Source of the DNA: Pseudomonadota bacterium
GTDB lineage: Bacteria > Pseudomonadota > Gammaproteobacteria > UBA9214
NCBI GenBank assembly: GCA_041395565.1
Contig: JAWLAI010000002.1
Coordinates: forward strand, 434,001 to 498,000
Length of the DNA stretch: 64,000 bases
Direction of reading: 5' to 3'
Shown here piece by piece: positions 47,559 to 56,536 of the stretch. Under the pieces are notes generated by a model, which saw only the letters and a program-made list of their open reading frames with translations, did not search any database and was not told the DNA's origin. Each line of letters opens with the position of its first letter. Positions within the stretch are counted from its first letter, which is position 1. Position numbers and translations under genes: made by a program.

Positions 47559-49022
47559 ATGATTCGCCTGACAACCCGGATACTACCGGCCAGCGCCGTC
47601 TGCCTCATGCCACTGGCTGCGGCTGCGGCCGATGGCCAGCAGCACCACGTCCTGGATCTCACCACGCACTGGTCCGGTTTCCTCGCCCTGGCTGTTTTCT
47701 TCCTGGCCTATGCGCTCGTCATCGCCGAGGAAACCCTGCACCTGCGCAAGTCCAAGCCGGTCATGGTCGCGGCCGGCATCATCTGGACGCTGGTCGCCGT
47801 GGTCTACGCCCAGCACGGCGACACCCATACGGCCGAGACCGCGGTGCGTCACAACCTGCTCGAATTCGCCGAGTTGTTTTTGTTCCTGCTCGCGGCGATG
47901 ACCTATATCAACGCCATGGACGAGCGCGGCATTTTCGATGTCCTGCGCGCGAAACTGGTTTCGCAGGGCTATTCGCTGCGCACCATCTTCTGGATCACCG
48001 GCGCGCTGGCATTCTCGATTTCACCTGTCGCCGACAATCTGACCACCGCACTGCTGCTGGCCACGGTGGTGAGCGCGGTCGGCGGCGACAATACCCGGTT
48101 CATCGCCCTTGCCTGCATAAATATCGTGGTTGCCGCCAATGCCGGCGGGGCCTTTTCGCCCTTCGGCGACATCACCACGCTCATGGTATGGCAGAAAGGC
48201 ATCGTCGAATTCGGCCAGTTCTTCCTGTTGTTCATCCCGGCCGTGGTCAACTGGCTGGTTCCGGCCGCCATCATGAGCCTGGCGGTCGGCACGGGCACGC
48301 CCGCGGCGATCGAGGAGCAGGCCAGACTGCACCACGGCGCCTGGGTCATCACCGGCCTGTTCCTGCTCACCATCACCATGGCGGTCAGCGCGCACAACTT
48401 CCTGCACCTGCCGCCGGTCATGGGCATGATGACGGGTCTCGGCCTGCTCAAACTCTATGGCTACTATCTCAAGCGGCGCAAATCGTTCTTCCCCCGTCCC
48501 GCCGAGGGCGACCTTGGCAGTACGGCACTGGCCATGGAGAAGGCGGAATCCCCGGCACATGACGGCGACGCCGCTACCCAGTACAACATCTTCAAGTCGC
48601 TGGAACGCGCCGAATGGGACACGCTGATGTTCTTCTACGGCATCATCCTGTGCGTCGGCGGCCTCGGCACCATGGGCTACCTGTCACTGGGCTCGGAGCT
48701 GATGTACGGCAAGCTCGGCGCGACCACTGCCAACATCCTGGTCGGCTTCCTGTCGTCACTGATCGACAATATCCCGGTGATGTTCGCGGTGCTGGCCATG
48801 CTGCCCGACATGGATCTCGGCCAGTGGCTGCTGGTCACACTCACCGCAGGCGTCGGCGGCTCGATGCTGTCGGTGGGCTCCGCCGCCGGCGTCGCGGTCA
48901 TGGGCCAGGCCCGCGGAATCTACACCTTTTTCACACACCTGAAATGGACGTGGGCCATCCTGCTCGGCTACGCGGCCAGCATCTGGGTACACTTCCTGGT
49001 CAACGCCGGCAGCTTCACCTGA
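47559..49022 (+). CDS. nhaD: NhaD-type Na+/H+ antiporter
   Basis: A 487-residue polytopic protein of the ArsB/NhaD ion transporter superfamily with about twelve helices and an N-terminal leader-like segment. Family segments include SISPVADNLTTALLLATVVS and NAGGAFSPFGDITTLMVWQK, which hold the polar residues of the transport site, and SSLIDNIPVMFAVLAMLP near the end. The ATG at 47559 is chosen for the GGGAGG site 5 bp upstream. Together with the Mrp operon that follows it indicates sodium or alkaline pH handling. Confidence 0.9.
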   Translation: MIRLTTRILPASAVCLMPLAAAAADGQQHHVLDLTTHWSGFLALAVFFLAYALVIAEETLHLRKSKPVMVAAGIIWTLVAVVYAQHGDTHTAETAVRHNLLEFAELFLFLLAAMTYINAMDERGIFDVLRAKLVSQGYSLRTIFWITGALAFSISPVADNLTTALLLATVVSAVGGDNTRFIALACINIVVAANAGGAFSPFGDITTLMVWQKGIVEFGQFFLLFIPAVVNWLVPAAIMSLAVGTGTPAAIEEQARLHHGAWVITGLFLLTITMAVSAHNFLHLPPVMGMMTGLGLLKLYGYYLKRRKSFFPRPAEGDLGSTALAMEKAESPAHDGDAATQYNIFKSLERAEWDTLMFFYGIILCVGGLGTMGYLSLGSELMYGKLGATTANILVGFLSSLIDNIPVMFAVLAMLPDMDLGQWLLVTLTAGVGGSMLSVGSAAGVAVMGQARGIYTFFTHLKWTWAILLGYAASIWVHFLVNAGSFT

Positions 49023-49166
49023 ACCCGGCGCGCCCCGCCCGCTAGCCCACGCCGGCGGCAGCGCCGTCGGCGCAGCACACCGTCCCAGCCGGACAGGCAG
49101 GGAAACAAACCCTGTCCCTGTGGCATAATCATGCCCGGATCAACACAAGCGAATTCCGGAGTTGCC

Positions 49167-49649
49167 ATGATGCATACCATCCGGCTCGCCACCCTGCTGT
49201 TCGGCCTGTGGCTCGGACTGTCCGGTCACCTGGAGCCCCTGCTGCTGGTGCTGGGCCTGGCGTCGACCGCACTTGCCGTTACCATCGCGCGACGCATGGA
49301 CCAGGTGGACCGCGAACATCACAGCGCACATGTGCCGCTGCGGCTGCTGCGCTTCTGGTTGTACCTGATCGGCAAGGTGATCGCCGCCAACTTCCACGTC
49401 ATCCGCTGCATCGTCACGCCCGGCAAGTCCATCAGCCCGCAGCTGTTCACCGTGCCGTTGCCGCAGCGTTCGGATCTCGGCCGGGTGATCTACGCCAACT
49501 CGGTCACCCTCACCCCGGGCACGCTGACCCTGCGCGTCAGCCCTGACTGCCTGCTGGTGCATGCCCTCACCCGGCAGGCGGCCCGCAAGCTCCAGGACGG
49601 CACGATGGCCAGGAAGGTGCCGGACTTCCCGCCGGAGGACACCCCGTGA
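49167..49649 (+). CDS. mrpE: Mrp antiporter subunit E-like
   Basis: A 160-residue membrane protein with two N-terminal helices and a cytoplasmic domain (VIYANSVTLTPGTLTLRVSP is the MnhE/MrpE signature). It is the first gene of a ten-gene operon. The ATG at 49167 is used; a second ATG follows directly, and GGAG lies upstream. The stop overlaps the GTG of mrpF. Confidence 0.9.
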   Translation: MMHTIRLATLLFGLWLGLSGHLEPLLLVLGLASTALAVTIARRMDQVDREHHSAHVPLRLLRFWLYLIGKVIAANFHVIRCIVTPGKSISPQLFTVPLPQRSDLGRVIYANSVTLTPGTLTLRVSPDCLLVHALTRQAARKLQDGTMARKVPDFPPEDTP

Positions 49650-49948
49650 TCTATGCCGTAGCCGCAGCAGCGATCCTGGTGACCATGGGACTGGCACTGG
49701 CCCGCGCACTGCTGGGACCGACGGTGTGCGACCGCATCCTCGCCGTCAATATGTTCGGCACCAAGACGGTACTGCTGATTGCGGTACTCGCGTTCATGTC
49801 TGGCCGGACCGACATCATCGATATCGCCCTGATCTATGCCCTGATCAACTTCATCGGCGTGGTCGCCGTTTTGAAACTGGTCGAGCAGGGCAATTTCTTC
49901 ACGTCCGGCGAAGAGGAAAACCGGACCTGCGAGCAGATCAATGATTAG
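49646..49948 (+). CDS. mrpF: Mrp antiporter subunit F-like
   Basis: A 100-residue protein with three helices and the MrpF core GPTVCDRILAVNMFGTKTV followed by DIALIYALINFIGVVA. It starts with GTG overlapping the mrpE stop and overlaps mrpG by 8 bp. Confidence 0.9.
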   Translation: MIYAVAAAAILVTMGLALARALLGPTVCDRILAVNMFGTKTVLLIAVLAFMSGRTDIIDIALIYALINFIGVVAVLKLVEQGNFFTSGEEENRTCEQIND

Positions 49949-50258
49949 CGATGTCGCAAGCTGGATCTGCGTACTGGGCGGCGCCGCACTCAGCGTGATC
50001 GGTGGCATCGGCATGCACCGCTTCCCGGATTTCTACACGCGCGTGCATGCTGCCGGCACCACAGACACGCTGTGCGCCGCGCTGTTCCTGCTCGGCCTCG
50101 GCCTGCAGGCGGGACTTTCACTGGCGAGTTTCAAGCTGTTCCTTATATTCACCTTCCTGTTCCTCACCAGCCCTACCGCAGCGCATGCGCTGGCAAACAC
50201 CGCGACCGAGGCCCAGCTCAGGCCGCTGCTCGCCGACAACGAGAGCGCAGACCCATGA
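49941..50258 (+). CDS. mrpG: Mrp antiporter subunit G-like
   Basis: A 105-residue protein with three helices and the MrpG motif GGIGMHRFPDFYTRVHAAGT followed by FLFLTSPTAAHALA. The end overlaps the start of the next gene by 4 bp. Confidence 0.9.
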   Translation: MISDVASWICVLGGAALSVIGGIGMHRFPDFYTRVHAAGTTDTLCAALFLLGLGLQAGLSLASFKLFLIFTFLFLTSPTAAHALANTATEAQLRPLLADNESADP

Positions 50259-50809
50259 TCGAGACCCTGATCGATGTCACCCTGCTGGCATTCCTGGCGC
50301 TCACTGCCATTGCCATCCTGCACCTGCGCAGCCTGTTCGCCATCGTCATGCTGTTCGGGATCTACAGCCTGCTCTCGGCCGGACTGTTCACCGTCATGGA
50401 TGCCGCCGATGTCGCCTTCACCGAGGCTTCCGTGGGGGCCGGTATCGCCACCGTACTGATGCTGGCCACGCTGGCGCTGACCGGCATGCGTGAGGAAAAG
50501 GCGTCACCGCGCCAGCCCTGGCTGCCGCTCGTCGTGGTGGCGGTCACCGGGCTCGCGCTGGTCTACGGCACCCTCGACATCCCCGCATTCGGCGACCCTG
50601 CAGCACCGGCGCACCTGCACGTGGCCCCGCGCTACCTCGAACAGAGCCTGACCGAGACCGGCGTGCCCAACGTGGTGACGGCGGTGCTGGCCAGTTACCG
50701 CGGTTTCGACACGCTCGGCGAAGTGTCCGTGATCTTCACCGCGGGAATCGGCGTGCTGCTGTTGCTGGGCCGGCCTCGGCGGCACGCAGACCGCGAGGAT
50801 GCGGAATGA
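50255..50809 (+). CDS. DUF4040 / MbhD-MbhE-like subunit (MrpA C-terminal equivalent)
   Basis: A 184-residue membrane protein. The first 80 residues match the DUF4040 pattern (YSLLSAGLFTVMDAADVAFT then EASVGAGIATVLML), which in Mrp is part of the MrpA C-terminus. The second part (ASYRGFDTLGEVSVIFTAGI) matches the MbhE/MnhB-related segment. In Pyrococcus Mbh the two parts are MbhD and MbhE; here they are one gene. It overlaps both neighbours by 4 bp. Confidence 0.82.
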   Translation: MIETLIDVTLLAFLALTAIAILHLRSLFAIVMLFGIYSLLSAGLFTVMDAADVAFTEASVGAGIATVLMLATLALTGMREEKASPRQPWLPLVVVAVTGLALVYGTLDIPAFGDPAAPAHLHVAPRYLEQSLTETGVPNVVTAVLASYRGFDTLGEVSVIFTAGIGVLLLLGRPRRHADREDAE

Positions 50810-51225
50810 AACACAATCTCATTCTCAAGGTCATCGCCAAGTTCATCGTGCCGGTGATCCTGCTGTTCGCACTGTACGTGCAGTTTCACGGCGATTTCGG
50901 CCCCGGCGGCGGCTTTCAGGCCGGCGTCATATTCAGCGCCGCCTTCATCCTCTACACCCTGGTATTCGGCCTCGACGCCGCCGAGCGCATCATCCCCGCA
51001 TGGCTGCTGCGCGTACTTGCCAGCATGGGCGTACTGCTCTATACGGGCACCGGATTCGCCACCCTGCTCGGGGGCGGTCGCTTCCTCGACTACAGCGTGC
51101 TTGCCGCCACGCCGGTGGCGGGCCAGCACCTTGGCATCCTGGTGATCGAAGCGGGCGTCGGCATGACCGTCGCCGCCGTCATGCTGCTGATCTTCTTCAC
51201 CTTCGCGGGGCGCCACCGGCCATGA
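50806..51225 (+). CDS. mrpB: Mrp antiporter subunit B-like
   Basis: A 139-residue protein with four helices and the MnhB signature QFHGDFGPGGGFQAGVI. It starts at the ATG overlapping the upstream stop and overlaps mrpC by 4 bp. Confidence 0.9.
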   Translation: MKHNLILKVIAKFIVPVILLFALYVQFHGDFGPGGGFQAGVIFSAAFILYTLVFGLDAAERIIPAWLLRVLASMGVLLYTGTGFATLLGGGRFLDYSVLAATPVAGQHLGILVIEAGVGMTVAAVMLLIFFTFAGRHRP

Positions 51226-51581
51226 CCGATTTCATACTTGGCCATTACAACTACTGGATCGTGATACTGCTGATGATGACCGGCTTCTATACCGTGATCA
51301 GTTGCGGCAACCTGATCAAGAAGATCGCCGGCCTCAATATCTTCCAGACCTCGGTGTTCCTGCTCTACATCAGCCTCGGCAATGTCAGCGGCGGCACCAC
51401 GCCGATCATCACGGATGGCGTCACGCGCCACTCAAACCCCCTGCCCTATGTACTGATCCTGACGGCGATCGTGGTCGGCATTTCCACCACCGCGCTCGGC
51501 CTGGCGCTGGTCGTGCGCATACGCGAGGCCTACGGCAGCATCGAGGAAGATGATATTCACAGGCAGGACGCCTCTTTGTGA
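51222..51581 (+). CDS. mrpC: Mrp antiporter subunit C-like (NuoK-related)
   Basis: A 119-residue protein with three helices, related to NuoK/MrpC, with GNLIKKIAGLNIFQTSVFLL and the conserved DPLPYVLILTAIVVG-like segment (here NPLPYVLILTAIVVGIS). Start overlaps mrpB (ATGA), and the stop overlaps the GTG of the next gene. Confidence 0.9.
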   Translation: MTDFILGHYNYWIVILLMMTGFYTVISCGNLIKKIAGLNIFQTSVFLLYISLGNVSGGTTPIITDGVTRHSNPLPYVLILTAIVVGISTTALGLALVVRIREAYGSIEEDDIHRQDASL

Positions 51582-53056
51582 TCGAATCCAATCTGAGCCT
51601 GCTGCTGGTCGCCATTCCGCTGCTGGCCGCGCCGGTCACGGCACTGCTGCCGGCGGGACGGGCACCCTGGCTGCTGGCCCTGGGTGTAACCTGGAGCGTC
51701 ATGCTGCTTGCCGCCTGGCAGTTGTGGCTGGTATCCGACGGCAGCGTAATCAGCTACGAGCTTGGCGGCTGGGCACCACCCTGGGGGATCGAATACCGCG
51801 TCGATGCGCTGAATGCGCTGGTGGCGCTGATCGTGACCGGCATCGGTGCCGTCGTCCTGCCGTTCGCGTACCGGAGTCTTGCCCAGGAGATACCACGCCA
51901 CCAGCTCTCGCTGTGCTATGCCGCCTACCTGCTCTGTCTCGATGGGCTGCTGGGAATCAGCCAAACCGGTGATGTCTTCAACCTGTTCGTGTTCCTGGAA
52001 ATCTCCTCCTTGTCGTCCTACGCGCTGATCAGTCTCGGGCAGCGCCGCCGCGCACTGACCGCCGCCTACCAGTACCTCATCATGGGCACCATCGGCGCGA
52101 CCTTCCTGCTCATCGGCATCGGGCTGGTCTATGCCGAGACCGGCACACTCAATATGCAGGATCTGCACCACCGGCTGCACGCGCTGTACGCACACCGCAC
52201 GGTACATACCGGTTTCGCCTTTATCGTGGTTGGCGTCGGGCTGAAACTGGCGATGTTCCCGCTGCACCTCTGGCTGCCCAATGTCTACAGCTACGCCCCC
52301 CTGGCGATAACGGTATTCCTGGCGGCGACGGCTACCAAGGTTGCCGTCTACATCATGCTGCGCATGCTGTTCACCGTATTTCCGGATAGCCTGGTGGCAC
52401 TCACGCCCACCGGGCTGGTATTCCTGTTGACGGGTGTAGGGGGCATACTGTTCGCCTCGATCGCCGCCAATTACCAGCGGGATGCACGCCGCCTGCTGGC
52501 CTACTCCAGCATCGCCCAGATCGGCTACATGGTGCTGGGCATCTCCTATGGCACGGTGCTCGGACTGACCGCGACCATCGTGCACGTGTTCAACCATGCC
52601 ATGATAAAGGCCGCACTGTTCATGGCGGTCGGCGCACTGGTATACCGCACCGGTTCGAGCCAGCTCAAGGATCTGCGCGGTACCGCGCGCCAGATGCCCT
52701 GGACCTTCGGCGCCCTCGTCATCGCCGGGCTCAGCATCATCGGCGTCCCGGGCACCGCCGGCTTCATCAGCAAGTGGTATCTGGTACTGGCCGCGCTGGA
52801 ACAGCACGACTGGCTGATCGCGCTGATGATACTGGCCGGTTCCCTGCTGGCTGTCGTCTATGTGTGGCGGCTGGTCGATGCGATGTATTTCCGGACCCCG
52901 GCCGAGAACGCGATATCGGTACGCGAGGCGCCGCTATCGATGCTGGTTCCGCTATGGCTGCTGGTGCTGGCCAATATCTGGTTCGGCCTGGATACCCGCC
53001 TGACCCTGGGCACGACTACCACTGCCGTGCAGCTGCTTACGGGTACGGGCCCATGA
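51578..53056 (+). CDS. mrpD: Proton-conducting antiporter-like subunit (MrpD type), first copy
   Basis: A 492-residue NuoL/M/N-family protein with about fourteen helices. The conserved Glu lies in NLFVFLEISSLSSYAL and the Lys in VGLKLAMFPLHLWLPN; HVFNHAMIKAALFM holds the later His/Lys pair. It starts with GTG overlapping mrpC and ends overlapping the next antiporter-like gene. Position directly after mrpC marks it as the MrpD equivalent. Confidence 0.9.
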   Translation: MIESNLSLLLVAIPLLAAPVTALLPAGRAPWLLALGVTWSVMLLAAWQLWLVSDGSVISYELGGWAPPWGIEYRVDALNALVALIVTGIGAVVLPFAYRSLAQEIPRHQLSLCYAAYLLCLDGLLGISQTGDVFNLFVFLEISSLSSYALISLGQRRRALTAAYQYLIMGTIGATFLLIGIGLVYAETGTLNMQDLHHRLHALYAHRTVHTGFAFIVVGVGLKLAMFPLHLWLPNVYSYAPLAITVFLAATATKVAVYIMLRMLFTVFPDSLVALTPTGLVFLLTGVGGILFASIAANYQRDARRLLAYSSIAQIGYMVLGISYGTVLGLTATIVHVFNHAMIKAALFMAVGALVYRTGSSQLKDLRGTARQMPWTFGALVIAGLSIIGVPGTAGFISKWYLVLAALEQHDWLIALMILAGSLLAVVYVWRLVDAMYFRTPAENAISVREAPLSMLVPLWLLVLANIWFGLDTRLTLGTTTTAVQLLTGTGP

Positions 53057-54519
53057 CGGCTGAGTGGTTGATGCTGGCGCTGCCATTCTTGCCGCTGCTG
53101 GGGGCAACGGGCATTCTCATGCTCGATCGCCATCCAGATCTGCGCGAAGCGCTGTCGCTGGCGGTTTCCGTAATCGTCGCGGGGTGCGCGCTGGCCCTGT
53201 ACCCGCAGATCCGCGACGGCGCGGTGGTCTCGCTCCGCTTTGCCGAACCGCTGCCCGGCCTCCCCCTCGAATTCACGATCGAGCCGCTCGGCATGTTGTT
53301 CGCGCTGGTGGCGAGCCTGCTCTGGCCGGTAACCACGATCTACGCCATCGGTTACATGCGCAGCCACAGGGAACGGAACCAGACCCGTTTCTATGCGCTG
53401 TTTGCCGTCGCCCTCGGCTGCACCTTCGGCGTGGCCTTCGCCGGCAATCTGCTGACGCTGTTTCTGTGGTACGAATTGCTCACGCTGGCTACCTTCCCGC
53501 TGGTCGGTCATGCCGGCACCGATGCGGCGCGGCGCGGCGCCCGCACGTATCTCGGTATCCTGCTCGGCACTTCCATCGGTCTGTTCCTGCTCGCCATCCT
53601 CGCCACCTACAGCGTCGCCGGCACCCTGGCCTTCCGCAGCGGCGGCATCCTGGCCGGGCGACTCGATCCGGGCTGGGCGGGAGTACTGCTCGCGCTGTTC
53701 GTGTTCGGCATCGGCAAGGCGGCGATGATGCCCTTGCACCGCTGGCTGCCGGCGGCGATGGTCGCGCCCACACCGGTCAGCGCGCTGCTGCACGCGGTTG
53801 CCGTCGTCAAGGCGGGTGTATTCAGTATCCTCAAGGTCACGCTGTACGTCTTCGGTACCGGCTATATCACCTCCAGCGGCGCCGCCGACCTGTTGCTGTG
53901 GTGCGCCGCCGCGACCATTCTGCTGGCCTCCCTGGTCGCCATGACACGCGATAATCTCAAGGCACGGCTGGCTTACTCCACCATCAGCCAGCTGGGTTAT
54001 GTCGTGCTCGGCGCACTGCTGGCGACACAGGCCGGGGTCATCGGCAGCGCGTTGCAGATCGCGATGCATGCCTGTGCCAAGATCACACTGTTCTTCGCCG
54101 CCGGCGCCATCCTGGTGGCCACGCAGCGCACCGAGATCAGCACGATGGCCGGGCTCGGCCGCGCCATGCCGGTCACCTTCGGGGCGTTTTTCATCGGCAG
54201 CTTGAGCATCATCGGCCTGCCGCCGTTCGGTGGCCTGTGGAGCAAATGGTACCTCGGTATGGGTACCCTCGAAGCCGGCCACTGGCCGCTGCTCGGTGTG
54301 TTACTGCTCAGCTCCCTGCTCAATGTCGCCTACCTGCTGGCGATCCCGGTGCGGGCCTTCTTCGGCAGCGCCAACGCAGGCAGCAGCGGCCAGGACATCC
54401 GCGCCGCACCGCTGACCTGCCAGGCGGCGATGATCGTCACCGCAGGCGCCTGCGTGGCACTGTTTTTCTATCCCGACCCGGTGTACCGGCTCGCACTGGA
54501 GGCCAGCGGCGGCCGCTGA
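53053..54519 (+). CDS. Proton-conducting antiporter-like subunit, second copy
   Basis: A 488-residue NuoL/M/N-family protein from the ATG at 53053, which overlaps the previous stop. The Glu motif is LFLWYELLTLATFPLVGH and the Lys motif is GIGKAAMMPLHRWLPAAM, followed by APTPVSALLHAVAVVKAGVF, which is closer to the MrpA/NuoL type than to the first copy. Full length and intact, so likely an extra ion channel. Confidence 0.88.
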   Translation: MTAEWLMLALPFLPLLGATGILMLDRHPDLREALSLAVSVIVAGCALALYPQIRDGAVVSLRFAEPLPGLPLEFTIEPLGMLFALVASLLWPVTTIYAIGYMRSHRERNQTRFYALFAVALGCTFGVAFAGNLLTLFLWYELLTLATFPLVGHAGTDAARRGARTYLGILLGTSIGLFLLAILATYSVAGTLAFRSGGILAGRLDPGWAGVLLALFVFGIGKAAMMPLHRWLPAAMVAPTPVSALLHAVAVVKAGVFSILKVTLYVFGTGYITSSGAADLLLWCAAATILLASLVAMTRDNLKARLAYSTISQLGYVVLGALLATQAGVIGSALQIAMHACAKITLFFAAGAILVATQRTEISTMAGLGRAMPVTFGAFFIGSLSIIGLPPFGGLWSKWYLGMGTLEAGHWPLLGVLLLSSLLNVAYLLAIPVRAFFGSANAGSSGQDIRAAPLTCQAAMIVTAGACVALFFYPDPVYRLALEASGGR

Positions 54520-54520
54520 C

Positions 54521-54784
54521 ATGCGCACCAATCCCGACCAACGCGAGCATCTGTTCGACCGGCCGCGCAATGTGCGCCGTCTGCTGGGCACGCTCTACGC
54601 CGCCTGCGGCATCCTGCTCGCGCTGGATTTCATCCTGCAACGCCATGCGCTGCATGCCTGGGACAGACTCCCGGGCTTCTACGGCCTGTTCGGCTTCAGC
54701 GCCTGCGTGTCGCTGGTGCTGATCGCGAAACTGCTGCGCCGACTGCTCCGGCGAGCGGAAGACTACTACGATGTGGATGCCTGA
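54521..54784 (+). CDS. Small two-helix membrane protein in the Mrp-like operon
   Basis: An 87-residue protein with two hydrophobic segments (LGTLYAACGILLALDFIL and YGLFGFSACVSLVLIAKLL) and a basic C-terminal RRLLRRAEDYYDVDA. I do not recognise a family. It starts 1 bp after one antiporter-like gene and overlaps the next by 14 bp, so it is surely co-translated and probably a structural part of the complex. Confidence 0.7.
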   Translation: MRTNPDQREHLFDRPRNVRRLLGTLYAACGILLALDFILQRHALHAWDRLPGFYGLFGFSACVSLVLIAKLLRRLLRRAEDYYDVDA

Positions 54785-56471
54785 GCTGCCACCGTTCGTC
54801 CCGTTTCTAGTCGCCGCCCTGCTGGCACTGGTGACGCGTGGCCGGCTGCGCGCCGCACTCATGCTGGCGACACCGATCCTGGGCGGCGTACACCTCTGGC
54901 TCGACGTGCACCCCGGTACCGTGGTCGCCGTGCCGCTACTGGAATTCGAGCTGGTGCTGCTGCGCGTCGACCGTCTCAGCCTGCTGTTCGGCTATCTGTT
55001 CCACATCGCGGCAACCTTCGCCTTCCTGTTCGCGCTGCACGTGCGCGATACCACCCAGTGCGTCGCCGGCCTGCTCTATGCAGGCAGCGCCCTAGGCGCG
55101 GTGTTCGCCGGCGATCTCGTCACGCTGTTCATCTTCTGGGAACTGCTTGCGTTCAGTTCCACCTTCCTGATCTGGGCCCGGCGCAGTGCCCGGGCTCGCG
55201 CCGCCGGCATGCGCTACCTGCTGGTCCAGGTGACATCCGGGCTGTTGCTGCTGGCCGGTGTGCTGGTGCACTACCGCCAGAGCGGCACGCTGGAATTCGG
55301 ACTGATCGGTCTCGCAGGCAGCGGCGGCTGGCTGATCTTCATCGCCTTCGGTATCAAGTGCGCCTTCCCGCTGCTGCACAACTGGCTGATCGATGCCTAC
55401 CCCGAGGCGACGCCCACCGGCACCGTCTTCCTGTCCGCCTTCACCACCAAGGTCGCGGTCTATGCCCTAGCGCGCGGCTTCCCGGGGACCGAGCTGCTGA
55501 TCTACATCGGCGCCGTCATGACCTGCTTCCCGATCTTCTACGCGGTCATTGAGAACGACCTGCGGCGCGTCCTTGCTTACAGCATGATCAACCAGCTCGG
55601 CTTCATGGTGTGCGGCGTGGGTATCGGTACCGCGCTGGCACTGAACGGCGCCGTTGCACATGCCTTCAATGACGTCATTTTCAAGGGATTGCTGTTCATG
55701 AGCATGGGCGCGGTGCTGTTCCGCACCGGCCGTATGAACGGGTCCGACCTGGGTGGAATGTACAAGTCGATGCCCAAGACCGCACTGCTCTGCAGCATCG
55801 GCGCCGCCTCGATCTCCGCCTTCCCCCTGTTCAGCGGTTTCGTCAGCAAGTCCTTGATCATGAGCGCCATGCTCGAACAAGGTCATGAGGTACTGTGGCT
55901 GGCGCTGCTGTTCGCTTCGGCCGGTGTCTTTCACCATGCCGGCATCAAGATACCCTACTTCGCGTTCTTCGCGCGCGATGCCGGAATCCGCACCGCGGAG
56001 GCGCCGGGCAATATGCTGCTTGCGATGGGACTGGCCGCGGTGCTTTGCATCTGCATCGGCTGCCAGCCGCAATACCTCTATGCCCTGCTGCCCTGGGATG
56101 TCGACTATTGGCCCTACGAAACCAGCCACGTACTCGCGCAGCTGCAGCTGTTGTGCTGGGCTGCGCTGGCCTTCGTCTGGCTCAACAAGCAGGGCATCTA
56201 TCCGCCGGAACTGCGCGCGGTGAATCTCGACGCCGACTGGCTCTATCGCCGGCTGTTGCCGGCCGGCGGCCGGCGTGTCTTTGTCAGCCTGCGGCATGCC
56301 CGGCAGGTGCTGGCGGGTGTGGGACGCTTCTATCGCCGCAGCGTACTCAATGCGTACTGCCGGACATCGCTGGCGAACTTTCACCTGGAGGATTTCTGGC
56401 CGACCGGCAGCATGGTGCTCTGGATCGCAGTGGTGCTGGGCGCCTACCTGCTGCTGGACACGGTGTTCTGA
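54771..56471 (+). CDS. Proton-conducting antiporter-like subunit, third copy with C-terminal extension
   Basis: A 566-residue NuoL/M/N-family protein. The Glu motif is LFIFWELLAFSSTFLIW and the Lys motif is GIKCAFPLLHNWLIDAYPE, followed by FLSAFTTKVAVYALARG. The C-terminal 110 residues add a cytoplasmic stretch with many Arg and Tyr (LYRRLLPAGGRRVFVSLRHA) and a final membrane helix, like the tail of large Mbh/Mbx-type antiporter subunits. Last gene of the operon. Confidence 0.88.
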   Translation: MWMPELPPFVPFLVAALLALVTRGRLRAALMLATPILGGVHLWLDVHPGTVVAVPLLEFELVLLRVDRLSLLFGYLFHIAATFAFLFALHVRDTTQCVAGLLYAGSALGAVFAGDLVTLFIFWELLAFSSTFLIWARRSARARAAGMRYLLVQVTSGLLLLAGVLVHYRQSGTLEFGLIGLAGSGGWLIFIAFGIKCAFPLLHNWLIDAYPEATPTGTVFLSAFTTKVAVYALARGFPGTELLIYIGAVMTCFPIFYAVIENDLRRVLAYSMINQLGFMVCGVGIGTALALNGAVAHAFNDVIFKGLLFMSMGAVLFRTGRMNGSDLGGMYKSMPKTALLCSIGAASISAFPLFSGFVSKSLIMSAMLEQGHEVLWLALLFASAGVFHHAGIKIPYFAFFARDAGIRTAEAPGNMLLAMGLAAVLCICIGCQPQYLYALLPWDVDYWPYETSHVLAQLQLLCWAALAFVWLNKQGIYPPELRAVNLDADWLYRRLLPAGGRRVFVSLRHARQVLAGVGRFYRRSVLNAYCRTSLANFHLEDFWPTGSMVLWIAVVLGAYLLLDTVF

Positions 56472-56480
56472 CGCAGCCAA

Positions 56481-56503
56481 GCGCGCCTTCCACGAAGGCG
56501 CGC
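56481..56503. terminator. Hairpin between convergent Mrp operon and dnaQ
   Basis: GCGCGCCTTC pairs perfectly with GAAGGCGCGC around a CAC loop, 9 bp after the Mrp-like operon and 33 bp before the dnaQ end. There is no U-run, but the place and strength suggest a bidirectional stop. Confidence 0.55.
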
Positions 56504-56536
56504 GCCGCTACGGCCCGGTGCGAATACACACAGCGT

